Positions 8,596-19,377 of a stretch of 64,000 nt of DNA are shown here, in pieces; position 1 is the stretch's first letter; each line of letters opens with the position of its first letter. This stretch comes from Daejeonella sp. (GTDB lineage Bacteria > Bacteroidota > Bacteroidia > Sphingobacteriales > Sphingobacteriaceae). Below the pieces are notes generated by a model, which was given only the letters and a program-made list of their open reading frames with translations, ran no database searches and had not been told where the DNA came from. The stretch is taken from assembly GCF_017495225.1 (NCBI RefSeq), contig NZ_JAFEIG010000020.1, positions 496,001 to 560,000 of the forward strand, in the 5' to 3' direction. The translations under genes were made by a program, and so were the position numbers.

Positions 8596-11500
8596 TTAAT
8601 TCAACTTATAGCGAACTCCTATCATTTTTGAGATTTCATCCAAAAATTCATTACTCGGATTGATTCTCACCGTTTTAGAGGGCATCTCAAGTATGGTTTC
8701 TTCCTCATAATCCATCACCATAAATTTTAATTGACAGTTTCTATTCTCATTCTGTTCGGTATTTAGCCTAATAATTTCATCCATTTTATTAATGAATGTA
8801 TTAGACAATTCAGTAAGGGGTACTTGTATTGTCAGACTTTTTGACATTTTATCCCTCAATTCTGAAAGTAATACAATGCTATTTACCTTAAACTCCCAAT
8901 TATCTTTTTGCTTAAACCTTTCTGTAACTAGTCCGCGAACCTGTAAAAACAGCCCCACCTCAAGATATTGCTTTAACTTAATATAATCTTCACCAAAAAG
9001 TGCAATTTCAAATGTTTCACCATAATCTTCAAACATGAAAGTCCCGAAAGGCTTACCCGTTTTAGTAGTACCATGCCTACAAGCAGAAACTAGTCCGCCG
9101 ATAATTAAATCACGATTACTAATTTTCTTAAACTCTTCTTGGTCTTCAGGTTGTATTTCAGTCCCCTTCATTCGATTCACCAAACTCAAATGCCTTACTT
9201 GATGAGAGCAGAAATGATCCAACTCAAACTTATAATTATCTAATGGATGGCCAGTAAGGTAAATCCCAATCGATTCCTTTTCATATTTCAACTTTTCAAT
9301 CAAGCCCCATTCTTCACATTCAGGCATTTGAGGTTCTGATATCTCCGCATCATTTGTCCCACCAAATAATGAAGCCTGAGAGGAATTTAAGCTATTTTGA
9401 AAATCATTACTGTATTTTATTAAACGTTCTATCCCGTTATAAAAACTACCGTCAGGTTTAAAGAAAAAAGATGATCTATTATGACCAAAACAATCAAATG
9501 CTCCACCATAAACCAAATTTTCATATACTCTTTTACTTACTGCTCTTGAGTTAGAACGACGAGCAAAATCATAAATACTTTGATAAAGTCCGTTTTCATT
9601 ACGTTCTTCAACAATACTTTCAACTGCCTTATCTCCCACTCCTTTCATTCCCGACATCCCAAAACGAACTTCACCTTTTTTATTTACGGTAAAACTCAAT
9701 TCTGATTCATTAATATCCGGACCTAAAACTGAAATTCCCATCTGTTTACACTCTTCCATGAAGAATGATATTTTTTCGATGTTATTCTGATTATTGAGTA
9801 CGGCCGCCATGTATTCGGACGGGTAATTAGCTTTTAAATAAGCTGTTTGATAAGCTACAAAAGCATAACACGTGGAGTGTGATTTATTGAATGCATACTG
9901 CGCGAAAGCTTCCCAATCAGTCCATACCTTCTCTGCAATTTTACTATCATGACCATTAGCACTACAGCCATCCATGAATTGGGCTTTCATTTTGTTTAGC
10001 ACTTCAATTTGCTTCTTTCCCATTGCCTTACGCAACACGTCGGCATCACCCTTACTGAAACCAGCAAGCTTTTGGGATAAAAGCATCACCTGCTCTTGAT
10101 ATACGGTGATACCATAGGTTTCTTCGAGGTGCTCCTGCATATCCAGCAAATCGTAAGTAACCTCCTCACGACCATGTTTACGGGAAATAAACTTAGGAAT
10201 ATATTCAATTGGCCCTGGACGATAAAGCGCATTCATCGCAATCAAATCCTCAAATTTATCTGGCTTTAAATCACGTAGATACATTTGCATACCATCACTT
10301 TCAAATTGGAAAGTCCCATTGGTATCTCCTCTTTGATAAAGTTCAAATGTTTTAGGATCCTCTAATGAAATATAATCAATATCAATATCTACACCATGAT
10401 TCTGCTTTATCAAACGCAAAGCATCCTTAATAATGGTCAGGGTTTTTAGTCCCAAAAAGTCCATCTTAATTACACCCGCATCCTCAATTACTCGTCCATC
10501 AAACTGAGTAACCAATAAATCTGATTCTTTAGATGTAGCAACAGGAATGATATCTGTTAAATCATAAGGAGCAATAATAATTCCGGCAGCATGAACTCCC
10601 ACATTTCTTACAGAGCCTTCCAAAACCATTGCTTCTCTTAATACTTCAGACTGAAGGGTTTTCCCATCATCAAGAATTTTACGAAGAGTTTTTATATTTT
10701 CAAAATCTTCAGGATTTTGCTCCTTTTTAACCGTATCAATTGGGGCAGTCATCACCTGAACAAGGTTTGTTCCAGGGCGGTCTGGGACAAGCTTTGCAAG
10801 CATATTTGATTCAGCTAAAGGCAAATCTAACACCCTAGCAACATCTTTTATACTTGATTTAGCAGCCATCGATCCATAAGTAATAATCTGCGCTACTTGA
10901 TTTTTACCATATTTATCAACCACATAATCGATTACTTTTTGTCGGCCCGCATCATCAAAGTCCGTATCAATATCGGGCATCGACTTACGATCGGGATTTA
11001 GAAAACGCTCAAAAAGTAAGTTGTATTTTATGGGATCAATATTGGTAATTCCGATACAATAAGCTACAACAGAGCCGGCAGCAGAGCCCCTTCCGGGACC
11101 AATGAACACGCCTAGATCACGACCTGCACGGATAAAATCGGCCACAATTAGGAAATATCCGGCAAAACCCATGGTGCGTATGGTGAAGAGCTCAAAGTTT
11201 AGGCGTTCTTCAACCTCCGGACTAATATCCTTGTAACGTTCTTTTGCACCTTTGAACGTAATATCTTTTAGGTATTCCCATTGATTAAGATTATCAGATT
11301 CCGGACCCGAGTGTATCTTAAACTCATTTGGAATAGGGAAATTGGGAAGCATGATATCACGCTTTAGCTGAAGATGCTCAACCTTATCTACAATTTCATT
11401 GGTATTATCTAATGATTCAGGCAAATCATGGAAGACTTGTCCCATTTCCGCCTGACTTTTAAAGAAAAATTGATCATTTGGAAAACCAAAGCGATAGCCT

Positions 11501-12228
11501 TTCCCACCTTCTTCATCAGTAGCAATTGGCGTACTTTTCATGTCTCCAGTATTCACACATAATAAAATATCATGTGCATTTGCATCTTGCTGATCAACAT
11601 AATGCGAATCATTAGAGCAAATTACTTTTACATTATACTTTTTGGCAAATTTCAGGAGTACAGCATTAACAGTCTCCTGCTCAGGAATATCATGTCGCTG
11701 AAGCTCGATGTAAAAGTCCTCACCGAACAAATCAAGCCACCATTTAAATTCAGTTTCACCTTCCTCCTCTCCTTTTTTAAGAATAGTTTGTGGCACGGAA
11801 GCACCTAAACAGCAGGTAGTTGCTATTAAGCCTTCATGATATTGGAGAATTAGCTCCTTATCAATTCTGGGCCATTTACTGTATAAACCTTCAATATATC
11901 CAAGAGAGCATAGTTTTACCAGATTTTTATATCCCTGGGCATTTTTAGCGAGAAGCAATTGATGATGCCGAATATCACGCTTATCTTTAGTAAATTGCTT
12001 TACATGCCTATCATTAACCACATAAAATTCACAACCAACAATAGGTTTTACACCATGTTTACCTGCTTCGGCAACAAACTTAAACACACCAAACATATTT
12101 CCATGATCAGTGATAGCCATAGCTTTCATTCCGTCGGCTTTTGCTTTTTTGAAAAGACGCGAAATATCGGCGGCACCATCCAAAAGTGAAAATTGAGTAT
12201 GTACGTGCAGGTGCGAAAAATCAGGCAT
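8596..12228 (-). CDS. dnaE: DNA polymerase III alpha subunit
   Basis: The protein has 1210 residues. It begins with the PHP domain (HLHVHTQFSLLDGA), followed by the C-family polymerase palm: PGRGSAAGS, then PDIDTDFDD near residues 418-426 with catalytic aspartates. The fingers region shows YQEQVMLLSQKLAGFSKGDAD-type sequence, and a helix-hairpin-helix/OB-fold region follows near the C-terminus. This is the replicative polymerase that works with the sliding clamp (dnaN at 58151) in the replisome. The ATG lies about 22 bases after an exact -7 element. No intein or frameshift is seen. Confidence 0.96.
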   Translation of the reverse strand: MPDFSHLHVHTQFSLLDGAADISRLFKKAKADGMKAMAITDHGNMFGVFKFVAEAGKHGVKPIVGCEFYVVNDRHVKQFTKDKRDIRHHQLLLAKNAQGYKNLVKLCSLGYIEGLYSKWPRIDKELILQYHEGLIATTCCLGASVPQTILKKGEEEGETEFKWWLDLFGEDFYIELQRHDIPEQETVNAVLLKFAKKYNVKVICSNDSHYVDQQDANAHDILLCVNTGDMKSTPIATDEEGGKGYRFGFPNDQFFFKSQAEMGQVFHDLPESLDNTNEIVDKVEHLQLKRDIMLPNFPIPNEFKIHSGPESDNLNQWEYLKDITFKGAKERYKDISPEVEERLNFELFTIRTMGFAGYFLIVADFIRAGRDLGVFIGPGRGSAAGSVVAYCIGITNIDPIKYNLLFERFLNPDRKSMPDIDTDFDDAGRQKVIDYVVDKYGKNQVAQIITYGSMAAKSSIKDVARVLDLPLAESNMLAKLVPDRPGTNLVQVMTAPIDTVKKEQNPEDFENIKTLRKILDDGKTLQSEVLREAMVLEGSVRNVGVHAAGIIIAPYDLTDIIPVATSKESDLLVTQFDGRVIEDAGVIKMDFLGLKTLTIIKDALRLIKQNHGVDIDIDYISLEDPKTFELYQRGDTNGTFQFESDGMQMYLRDLKPDKFEDLIAMNALYRPGPIEYIPKFISRKHGREEVTYDLLDMQEHLEETYGITVYQEQVMLLSQKLAGFSKGDADVLRKAMGKKQIEVLNKMKAQFMDGCSANGHDSKIAEKVWTDWEAFAQYAFNKSHSTCYAFVAYQTAYLKANYPSEYMAAVLNNQNNIEKISFFMEECKQMGISVLGPDINESELSFTVNKKGEVRFGMSGMKGVGDKAVESIVEERNENGLYQSIYDFARRSNSRAVSKRVYENLVYGGAFDCFGHNRSSFFFKPDGSFYNGIERLIKYSNDFQNSLNSSQASLFGGTNDAEISEPQMPECEEWGLIEKLKYEKESIGIYLTGHPLDNYKFELDHFCSHQVRHLSLVNRMKGTEIQPEDQEEFKKISNRDLIIGGLVSACRHGTTKTGKPFGTFMFEDYGETFEIALFGEDYIKLKQYLEVGLFLQVRGLVTERFKQKDNWEFKVNSIVLLSELRDKMSKSLTIQVPLTELSNTFINKMDEIIRLNTEQNENRNCQLKFMVMDYEEETILEMPSKTVRINPSNEFLDEISKMIGVRYKLN

Positions 12229-12593
12229 AAAATTTTATTAGGATGAATCTCAAATTTACAAATCTTTTGAGCCTCTAGAAGGGGTGTTGAAAATTAAAAT
12301 AGGAATTTTTTAATTGAAAAATAACGGTAAAACAATAATGATTTCTCCCAAAAAGACTTAAAAGATATAATATAACGATTTTTTAGTTAAAAAGCAAGGA
12401 AATAGAGGTAAATTTTGGAAAATTAGTCAAGGAAAATGGCAAAGAATTTCATAAAAAAGATTGAATTCTCTATCTTCGGGCTATAATTTAATTCAATCAA
12501 AAAATTGTTAAAAGAATTGAATTTTACTGTGTTGAAATGATATTTATTTGCATCACAGGATGATCTTGATCTCAAATTTAAATAAATCATAAA
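12229..12593. promoter_or_regulatory. Intergenic region between divergent dnaE and mdh
   Basis: These 365 bases are AT-rich and contain no convincing gene or tRNA. On the minus strand, 12251-12258 reads TAAATTTG, an exact -7 element for dnaE. For mdh there are two imperfect -7 candidates on the plus strand: TATCTTCG at about 12471 and TTTATTTG at 12543-12550. An inverted repeat GATTGAATT (12459-12467) / AATTCAATC (12490-12498) with a 22-base loop brackets the first one. It could be an operator or a leader hairpin. Confidence 0.45.
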
Positions 12594-13532
12594 ATGAAAA
12601 TTACAGTTGTAGGAGCCGGTGCCGTAGGAGCTACTTGTGCTGATAACATCGCTAGAAAAGAACTAGCTGAAGAACTTATTTTATTAGACATCAGAGAAGG
12701 TTTTGCCGAAGGAAAAGCAATCGATATGATGCAAACTTCTGCATTATTGGGTTTTGACACAAAAATCAAAGGGGTTACCAATGATTATGTTGCTACTGCC
12801 GACTCAGAAGTTGTGGTTATCACTTCAGGTTTACCACGTAAGCCGGGGATGACAAGAGAAGAGCTAATTGGCACCAATGCTAACATTGTTAAAAGTGTTA
12901 CTGAAAACATCCTAAAGCATTCTCCAAATACAATTATTATCGTGGTTTCAAATCCGATGGATACCATGAATTACCTAACCCTTAAGACTTCAGGTCTTCC
13001 TAAAAATAAGATCTTAGGAATGGGTGGAGCATTAGATTCGGCAAGATTTAAGTATTATTTAAGTGTTGAACTTGGTTGTTCGCCTGCCGATTTAAATGCG
13101 GTAGTTATTGGTGGCCATGGTGATACCACAATGATTCCTTTAATCAATCATGCTACTTGGAATAGCATCCCTGTTACTCAGCTTTTATCAAAAGAGCAGC
13201 AAGAGCGTGTAGTTTCTTCTACCATGGTTGGTGGTGCTACCTTAACAAAACTAATTGGAACATCCGCATGGTATGCTCCAGGTGCTGGTACTGCTGCAAT
13301 GGTTGAGAGCATTGTTCGTGATGAAAAGAAACTTATTTCTTGCGGTGTAGCTTTAGATGGAGAATATGGCCAAAAAGATATCTCATTGGTAGTTCCAGTA
13401 ATTTTAGGAAAAAATGGATGGGAGAAAATCCTAGACTTTAAGCTAACAGATGCTGAGCAAGCTGAATTCAACAAAAGTGCAGATGCAGTAAGAGCGATGA
13501 ACGCAGTTTTAAAAGAAGATAATCATATCTAA
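12594..13532 (+). CDS. mdh: Malate dehydrogenase
   Basis: The 312-residue enzyme of the LDH-like MDH class interconverts malate and oxaloacetate with NAD in the TCA cycle. The N-terminus carries the Rossmann loop VGAGAVGAT and Asp32, which favours NAD. Substrate-binding arginines are in PRKPGMTRE (Arg82, Arg88) and at Arg151; the catalytic pair is Asp148 and His175 in IGGHGDTTM. Arg82 where lactate dehydrogenases have Gln supports malate specificity. The gene has a long 5' region and is followed after 13 bases by a retropepsin-like gene, so the two may share a transcript. Confidence 0.95.
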   Translation: MKITVVGAGAVGATCADNIARKELAEELILLDIREGFAEGKAIDMMQTSALLGFDTKIKGVTNDYVATADSEVVVITSGLPRKPGMTREELIGTNANIVKSVTENILKHSPNTIIIVVSNPMDTMNYLTLKTSGLPKNKILGMGGALDSARFKYYLSVELGCSPADLNAVVIGGHGDTTMIPLINHATWNSIPVTQLLSKEQQERVVSSTMVGGATLTKLIGTSAWYAPGAGTAAMVESIVRDEKKLISCGVALDGEYGQKDISLVVPVILGKNGWEKILDFKLTDAEQAEFNKSADAVRAMNAVLKEDNHI

Positions 13533-13545
13533 TATTGCTATTTAA

Positions 13546-13974
13546 ATGGCATATAAAACAGTTCCTTTAGAACTAATAAATTTAAATGACGACGGCTTCC
13601 ACCTCTTGGTGGAAGTTGTTGTTTTTGGGCAATCCTTTAATGCTGTACTCGATACAGGAGCTTCAAAAACTGTTTTTGATAAGGAAACAATTGAAACATT
13701 TAGCAAAAGTGGCGAATTAATGGCATCTGATAGAGTTTCTACCGGACTTGGAGCTAATAATATGGAAAGCCATTCCATTATCCTTCCCACTCTAAAGATT
13801 GGGAAGATGAAATTAAAAAATTTTGAAGCTGCCGTGCTTGATTTAACTACGATTAAACAAGCCTATTCTAGTCTTAACTTACCTCCGATTATTGGAGTTA
13901 TTGGTGGCGATATTTTAAATAGTCATCAGGCAATAATAAATTATAGAAAACTGAAGTTGAAGCTTTTCAAATAA
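13546..13974 (+). CDS. Single-domain retropepsin-like aspartyl protease family protein
   Basis: The protein has 142 residues. VLDTGASKTVFD places the catalytic aspartate at Asp36 in a DTGA motif, and a hydrophobic-hydrophobic-Gly pattern (IGVIGGDIL) near 120 completes the half-barrel. Only one DTG is present, so it would act as a homodimer, as retropepsins do. There is no signal peptide, so a cytoplasmic location is likely; the target is unknown. It starts 13 bases after mdh and is closed by a strong terminator, which suggests co-transcription with mdh, but no biochemical link between the two is established. Confidence 0.8.
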   Translation: MAYKTVPLELINLNDDGFHLLVEVVVFGQSFNAVLDTGASKTVFDKETIETFSKSGELMASDRVSTGLGANNMESHSIILPTLKIGKMKLKNFEAAVLDLTTIKQAYSSLNLPPIIGVIGGDILNSHQAIINYRKLKLKLFK

Positions 13975-14024
13975 TTGATTGTACAATCTAAAACTGAAAA
14001 AGCCATTTCCAAAATTTAAAACAT

Positions 14025-14058
14025 AAAAAAGCCCTTCAATAAAATTGAAGGGCTTTTT
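14025..14058. terminator. Bidirectional terminator
   Basis: A perfect stem of GCCCTTCAAT (14031-14040) and ATTGAAGGGC (14044-14053) is flanked by six A and five T, giving a U tract on both strands. It separates the retropepsin-like gene (+) from gyrB (-). Confidence 0.93.
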
Positions 14059-14076
14059 CTATTCTAAAGACTCGAA

Positions 14077-16041
<1,965 letters not shown>

Positions 16042-16057
16042 TTATTACAACAAAGAT

Positions 16058-16065
16058 CAAAAATA
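16058..16065 (-). promoter_or_regulatory. -7 promoter element for gyrB
   Basis: The minus strand reads TATTTTTG, exact for TAnnTTTG, ending 22 bases before the gyrB start codon. No -33 TTG is evident at the usual distance. Confidence 0.5.
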
Positions 16066-16146
16066 ACCATTTTAGATGGAATTTATTGCATTGTTGATAA
16101 AATTACACCTTAGTCCCAATTCTTAGTCTATGCTTAAATTAAATGG

Positions 16147-16176
16147 TTGAGAAAATGGTTTGAAAGTTTATATTTG
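16147..16176 (+). promoter_or_regulatory. Bacteroidota-type promoter for the OmpH-like gene
   Basis: TTG at 16147-16149 (-33) and TATATTTG at 16169-16176 (-7) are separated by 19 bases, matching the Bacteroidota consensus. The leader would be about 15 bases. It is one of the best promoters in the window and is divergent from the gyrB promoter. Confidence 0.7.
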
Positions 16177-16196
16177 TTTAAATTTTTATAAAAATC

Positions 16197-16787
16197 ATGA
16201 AGAAATTAATAACAAACATTAGTAAAATAGCAGCAATTTTAGCCATTACAGCAATTGTTGTTTCATGCAACAAAGAACAATCTAAAACTGCAAGCTCTAC
16301 AACTAGCACTTCAGCAAGCACGTTAGACGTAGTCTATGTAAATTCAGACTCACTTTTAACCAATTATGAATATTTCAAGGCTGTTCAGAAAACTTTTGAA
16401 GAGAAATCTAAAAAAGCACAGGCAGATCTTCAAGCTAAAGGTGCAGCATTTCAACGTGAGGTTGCTGCGTATCAACAGAATGCAGGAAGTTTAAGTGCAG
16501 ATCAACGTGCTTCAACTGAAGAGCGTTTGGCTAGAAAACAACAAGAATTGGCTACTTACAATCAAAATGCTGGCAATGCTTTAGCTAATGAAGAAGCTAC
16601 AGAAAACGAAAAACTTTATAATAAAGTTGCTGATTTCTTAAAAGTACATGCGAAAGAAAAGGGTTATAAAATTGTTTTAACCTATTCAAAATCTAACCCT
16701 GCAGTTTTATATGCTGATGAAAGCTTAGATGTTACCCAAGAAGTACTTAAAGGCTTAAACGCTGAATACAATAAAAACAAAAAATAA
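16197..16787 (+). CDS. OmpH/Skp-family chaperone, predicted lipoprotein
   Basis: The protein has 196 residues. The signal ends in a lipobox (IVVSC, Cys at about 24), so it should be lipid-anchored rather than free in the periplasm. The mature part has the Skp pattern: a short beta segment (VVYVNSDSLLTNYEYF), a long charged coiled coil from about 65 to 150 rich in Lys, Glu, Gln and Ala, and a C-terminal segment (KIVLTYSKSNPAVLYADES) that packs back on the trimer body. Skp holds unfolded outer-membrane proteins during transit. It is followed by its own terminator. A lipobox is not usual in E. coli Skp but is common among Bacteroidota relatives. Confidence 0.88.
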   Translation: MKKLITNISKIAAILAITAIVVSCNKEQSKTASSTTSTSASTLDVVYVNSDSLLTNYEYFKAVQKTFEEKSKKAQADLQAKGAAFQREVAAYQQNAGSLSADQRASTEERLARKQQELATYNQNAGNALANEEATENEKLYNKVADFLKVHAKEKGYKIVLTYSKSNPAVLYADESLDVTQEVLKGLNAEYNKNKK

Positions 16788-16808
16788 AATTCTATCACAT
16801 TTGAATTG

Positions 16809-16837
16809 AAAACCTCGGTTATTTACCGGGGTTTTTT
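16809..16837 (+). terminator. Rho-independent terminator of the OmpH-like gene
   Basis: Stem ACCTCGGT pairs with ACCGGGGT (one T-G wobble) across a short loop, followed by seven T. It lies about 22 bases downstream of the stop codon. Confidence 0.85.
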
Positions 16838-16902
16838 TGTTTAAATTGCAAAAACAATCAAATTGTTAATCTTGGGGCTTATGTTATGGAGATTTAAACA
16901 AA

Positions 16903-17295
16903 TCAATCAAACCAGCCCTCTTGTAGATCATCAATCTCTCTGCGATCTCTTTTGGTTGGTCGCCCGGTTCCTCTATCTCGACTTAAAGTAGGGCTATGAA
17001 ACATCGACTTATAGGCCGGAGTATCTTCAACTGGGGTTAAATCTTTATAAAAATTTACTGCTGTTTTAGCATCTACCCTTCTTTCCAACAATCCAACAAC
17101 CTCAATTACCTTTTTATCACTACCTTTTTGAACGGTATAAACTTCCCCTATTTTGACGATATGTGAAGCCTTTAAGTTTTGTCCGTTTAATTTTATCCTA
17201 CCAGCTTTACAAGCTTCGGTCGAAATACTTCTTGTTTTAAAGGCACGTATAGCCCATAAATATTTATCAATACGTAATTTTTCGGAATCAGACAT
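16903..17295 (-). CDS. S4-domain RNA-binding protein (Hsp15-like)
   Basis: The protein has 130 residues. Residues 5-60 form an S4 RNA-binding domain (LRIDKYLWAIRAFKTRS, then CKAGRIKLNGQNLKASHIVKIGE). The C-terminus is a basic, disordered tail (LSRDRGTGRPTKRDRREIDD). This architecture matches Hsp15, which in E. coli binds 50S subunits carrying stalled nascent chains and helps recycle them. The promoter evidence is strong: TAATTTTG ends four bases before the ATG, with a TTTTG 22 bases further upstream, so the mRNA should be leaderless. Confidence 0.88.
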   Translation of the reverse strand: MSDSEKLRIDKYLWAIRAFKTRSISTEACKAGRIKLNGQNLKASHIVKIGEVYTVQKGSDKKVIEVVGLLERRVDAKTAVNFYKDLTPVEDTPAYKSMFHSPTLSRDRGTGRPTKRDRREIDDLQEGWFD

Positions 17296-17299
17296 ATTG

Positions 17300-17334
17300 C
17301 AAAATTACATAAGAATTGACTGATTAATACAAAA
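17300..17334 (-). promoter_or_regulatory. Promoter of the S4-domain gene, abutting the start codon
   Basis: On the minus strand TTTTG (17334-17330) and TAATTTTG (17307-17300) are spaced by 22 bases, both fitting the Bacteroidota -33/-7 consensus. The -7 element ends only four bases before the ATG at 17295. Confidence 0.6.
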
Positions 17335-17373
17335 ATTGGCATAAATTCCTTTAATTTGTATATAAATTATATT

Positions 17374-18192
17374 ATGACTAGCGAATTAAAAAAACTGATA
17401 GAAAGTGCATGGGATGACCGCAATCTCATCAATTTTAAGGAATACAAAGAAGCTATCGAGCAAGTAATTTTACATCTCGATAAAGGTGAAATCAGAGTTG
17501 CTGAACAAATTGGTGATCGTTGGCATGTAAACGACTGGATTAAAAAAGCTGTAATTCTTTATTTTCCAATCAGAGAAATGAAGGAAATTGAAGTGGGGCC
17601 ATTTGTGTTTCACGATAAAATGAAACTAAAAACAGATTATAAGGAAAATGGAGTAAGAGTTGTTCCTCATGGAATTGCCCGCTATGGCGCCTTTCTTGCT
17701 AGAGGAGTAATCATGATGCCTTCATATGTAAATATTGGTGCTTATGTTGACGAAGGTACCATGGTAGATACTTGGGCAACCGTTGGTTCATGTGCACAAA
17801 TTGGAAAACACGTTCATTTAAGTGGCGGTGTTGGCATAGGAGGTGTTTTAGAGCCTATACAAGCCTCTCCAGTTATTATTGAGGATAATTGCTTCATCGG
17901 ATCTAGAGCTATTGTTGTAGAGGGCGTACACGTTGAAAAAGAAGCTGTTTTAGGTGCTAATGTTGTACTTACAGCATCGACAAAAATCATCGATGTAACT
18001 GGTGATGAGCCAATTGAATATAAAGGAGTAGTTCCAGCACGTTCAGTTGTTATACCTGGATCTTACGCAAAGAAATTCCCTGCTGGCGAATATCAAGTCC
18101 CATGTGCCCTTATAATCGGCAAAAGGAAAGAATCAACAGATAAGAAAACATCTCTAAATGATGCATTGAGAGATAATAATGTGGCAGTATAA
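17374..18192 (+). CDS. dapD: 2,3,4,5-tetrahydropyridine-2,6-dicarboxylate N-succinyltransferase
   Basis: The 272-residue enzyme succinylates tetrahydrodipicolinate in the lysine/diaminopimelate pathway, supplying cell-wall precursors. The N-terminal helical domain is followed by a left-handed beta-helix of hexapeptide repeats (GAYVDEGTMVDTWATVGSCAQIGKH), whose GGVGIGGVLEPIQASP segment is characteristic of DapD. An in-frame ATG at 17356 exists, but the ATG at 17374 gives the usual family N-terminus (TSELKKLIESAWDDR). No other lysine genes are adjacent. The upstream S4 gene is divergent. Confidence 0.95.
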   Translation: MTSELKKLIESAWDDRNLINFKEYKEAIEQVILHLDKGEIRVAEQIGDRWHVNDWIKKAVILYFPIREMKEIEVGPFVFHDKMKLKTDYKENGVRVVPHGIARYGAFLARGVIMMPSYVNIGAYVDEGTMVDTWATVGSCAQIGKHVHLSGGVGIGGVLEPIQASPVIIEDNCFIGSRAIVVEGVHVEKEAVLGANVVLTASTKIIDVTGDEPIEYKGVVPARSVVIPGSYAKKFPAGEYQVPCALIIGKRKESTDKKTSLNDALRDNNVAV

Positions 18193-18211
18193 GCCTTAAA
18201 TAAGCTCTTTT

Positions 18212-18245
18212 AATTAGAAGGGATGAAAAATCATCCTTTCTAATT
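18212..18245 (+). other. Long imperfect-free hairpin between dapD and the glycosyltransferase gene
   Basis: Arms at 18212-18226 and 18231-18245 pair over 15 bases with one G-T wobble and a four-base A loop. There is no T run after it, so it is not a standard terminator. It ends 13 bases before the glycosyltransferase ATG and could limit read-through, stabilise the dapD mRNA 3' end or mask the downstream ribosome site. Confidence 0.6.
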
Positions 18246-18258
18246 TCAGAACAAGAAT

Positions 18259-19377
18259 ATGAAAATAGGATTCGACGGTAAACGTATCATACAGAATTTT
18301 ACTGGTTTAGGAAACTATAGCAGATTTATTATCGATATTCTGGCCGAATATTATCCAAGCAATCAATACTCGATTTTTGCACCCTCTCATCCAAAAAATA
18401 AATTAAGTTTTTCAAAATCAGCATTCCTTAGCTTTCACCATCCCAAAAAGCAATTTTTAAAAACTTTTTGGAGAAGTTTTAGCATAGTTAAAGATCTGAA
18501 AAATGAAAAAATTGATATTTTTCACGGACTAAGCAATGAAATTCCTTTCGGACTACAAAAAGCGAATATAGCATCAGTAGTTACAATTCATGATTTAATT
18601 TTTTATAGATATCCTCACTATTATCCATGGTTTGATAGGAAAATATATGAGTTTAAGGTGCGTTATGCATGTAAGCATGTCGACAAAATTATTGCCGTTA
18701 GTGAGCAAACAAAGCGCGATTTAATACATTTTTTAAGTGTAGATGATTCAAAGATTGAAGTCATTTATCAAAATTGTAATCCTCAATTCAATATACAGCT
18801 AAGTGAGGATGAGAAATATAAAATCAAAAACGTTTATCAACTGCCTGACCTGTATTTATTAAATGTAGGTAGTATCGAAACACGTAAGAATGCTTTATTG
18901 ATTGTCAAAGCTTTAAAGGAGATTGATTCCAATATCCATTTAGTAATTATCGGAAAAGATACCCCTTATTCACAAAATCTGAAAGATTATATTGAAGTAA
19001 ATGGTCTAAAAAACAGAGTTCATTTTCTAAAAAGTGTCTCATTTAGTGACTTACCTGGGATATATCAGCAGGCAAAGATTTTTATCTACCCATCTGAATT
19101 TGAAGGCTTTGGAATTCCGATCGTGGAAGCTTTAAGCTCTGGAGTACCCGTAATTGCAGCTAAGGGATCCTGCTTAGAGGAGGCTGGTGGAATAGGAAGC
19201 ATTTATATTGATCCCAAAAATCACATTGAATTAGCCGATCAAATAAAAATTGTACTAAGTGACAAAGAATTAAGAGAAAATATGGTTCGATTAGGATTTG
19301 AGCACATCAAAAAGTTCACGAATCAAAATATTGCTGAAAAATTAATCAAACTTTACCAAAAAATATCTAAATGCTAA
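18259..19377 (+). CDS. Glycosyltransferase, GT4-like (GT-B fold)
   Basis: The protein has 372 residues. The N-terminal Rossmann-like half begins MKIGFDGKRIIQNFTGLGNY, typical of GT4 mannosyltransferases. The C-terminal donor-binding half has LLNVGSIETRKN near residue 200 and EFEGFGIPIVEALSSGVPVI near 275-295, the EX7E signature that grips the nucleotide sugar. It should transfer a hexose from an NDP- or GDP-sugar to a cell-surface glycan or glycolipid in the cytoplasm. It is not in a polysaccharide cluster here, so acceptor and sugar are unknown. It overlaps the next gene by seven bases, indicating translational coupling. Confidence 0.85.
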   Translation: MKIGFDGKRIIQNFTGLGNYSRFIIDILAEYYPSNQYSIFAPSHPKNKLSFSKSAFLSFHHPKKQFLKTFWRSFSIVKDLKNEKIDIFHGLSNEIPFGLQKANIASVVTIHDLIFYRYPHYYPWFDRKIYEFKVRYACKHVDKIIAVSEQTKRDLIHFLSVDDSKIEVIYQNCNPQFNIQLSEDEKYKIKNVYQLPDLYLLNVGSIETRKNALLIVKALKEIDSNIHLVIIGKDTPYSQNLKDYIEVNGLKNRVHFLKSVSFSDLPGIYQQAKIFIYPSEFEGFGIPIVEALSSGVPVIAAKGSCLEEAGGIGSIYIDPKNHIELADQIKIVLSDKELRENMVRLGFEHIKKFTNQNIAEKLIKLYQKISKC

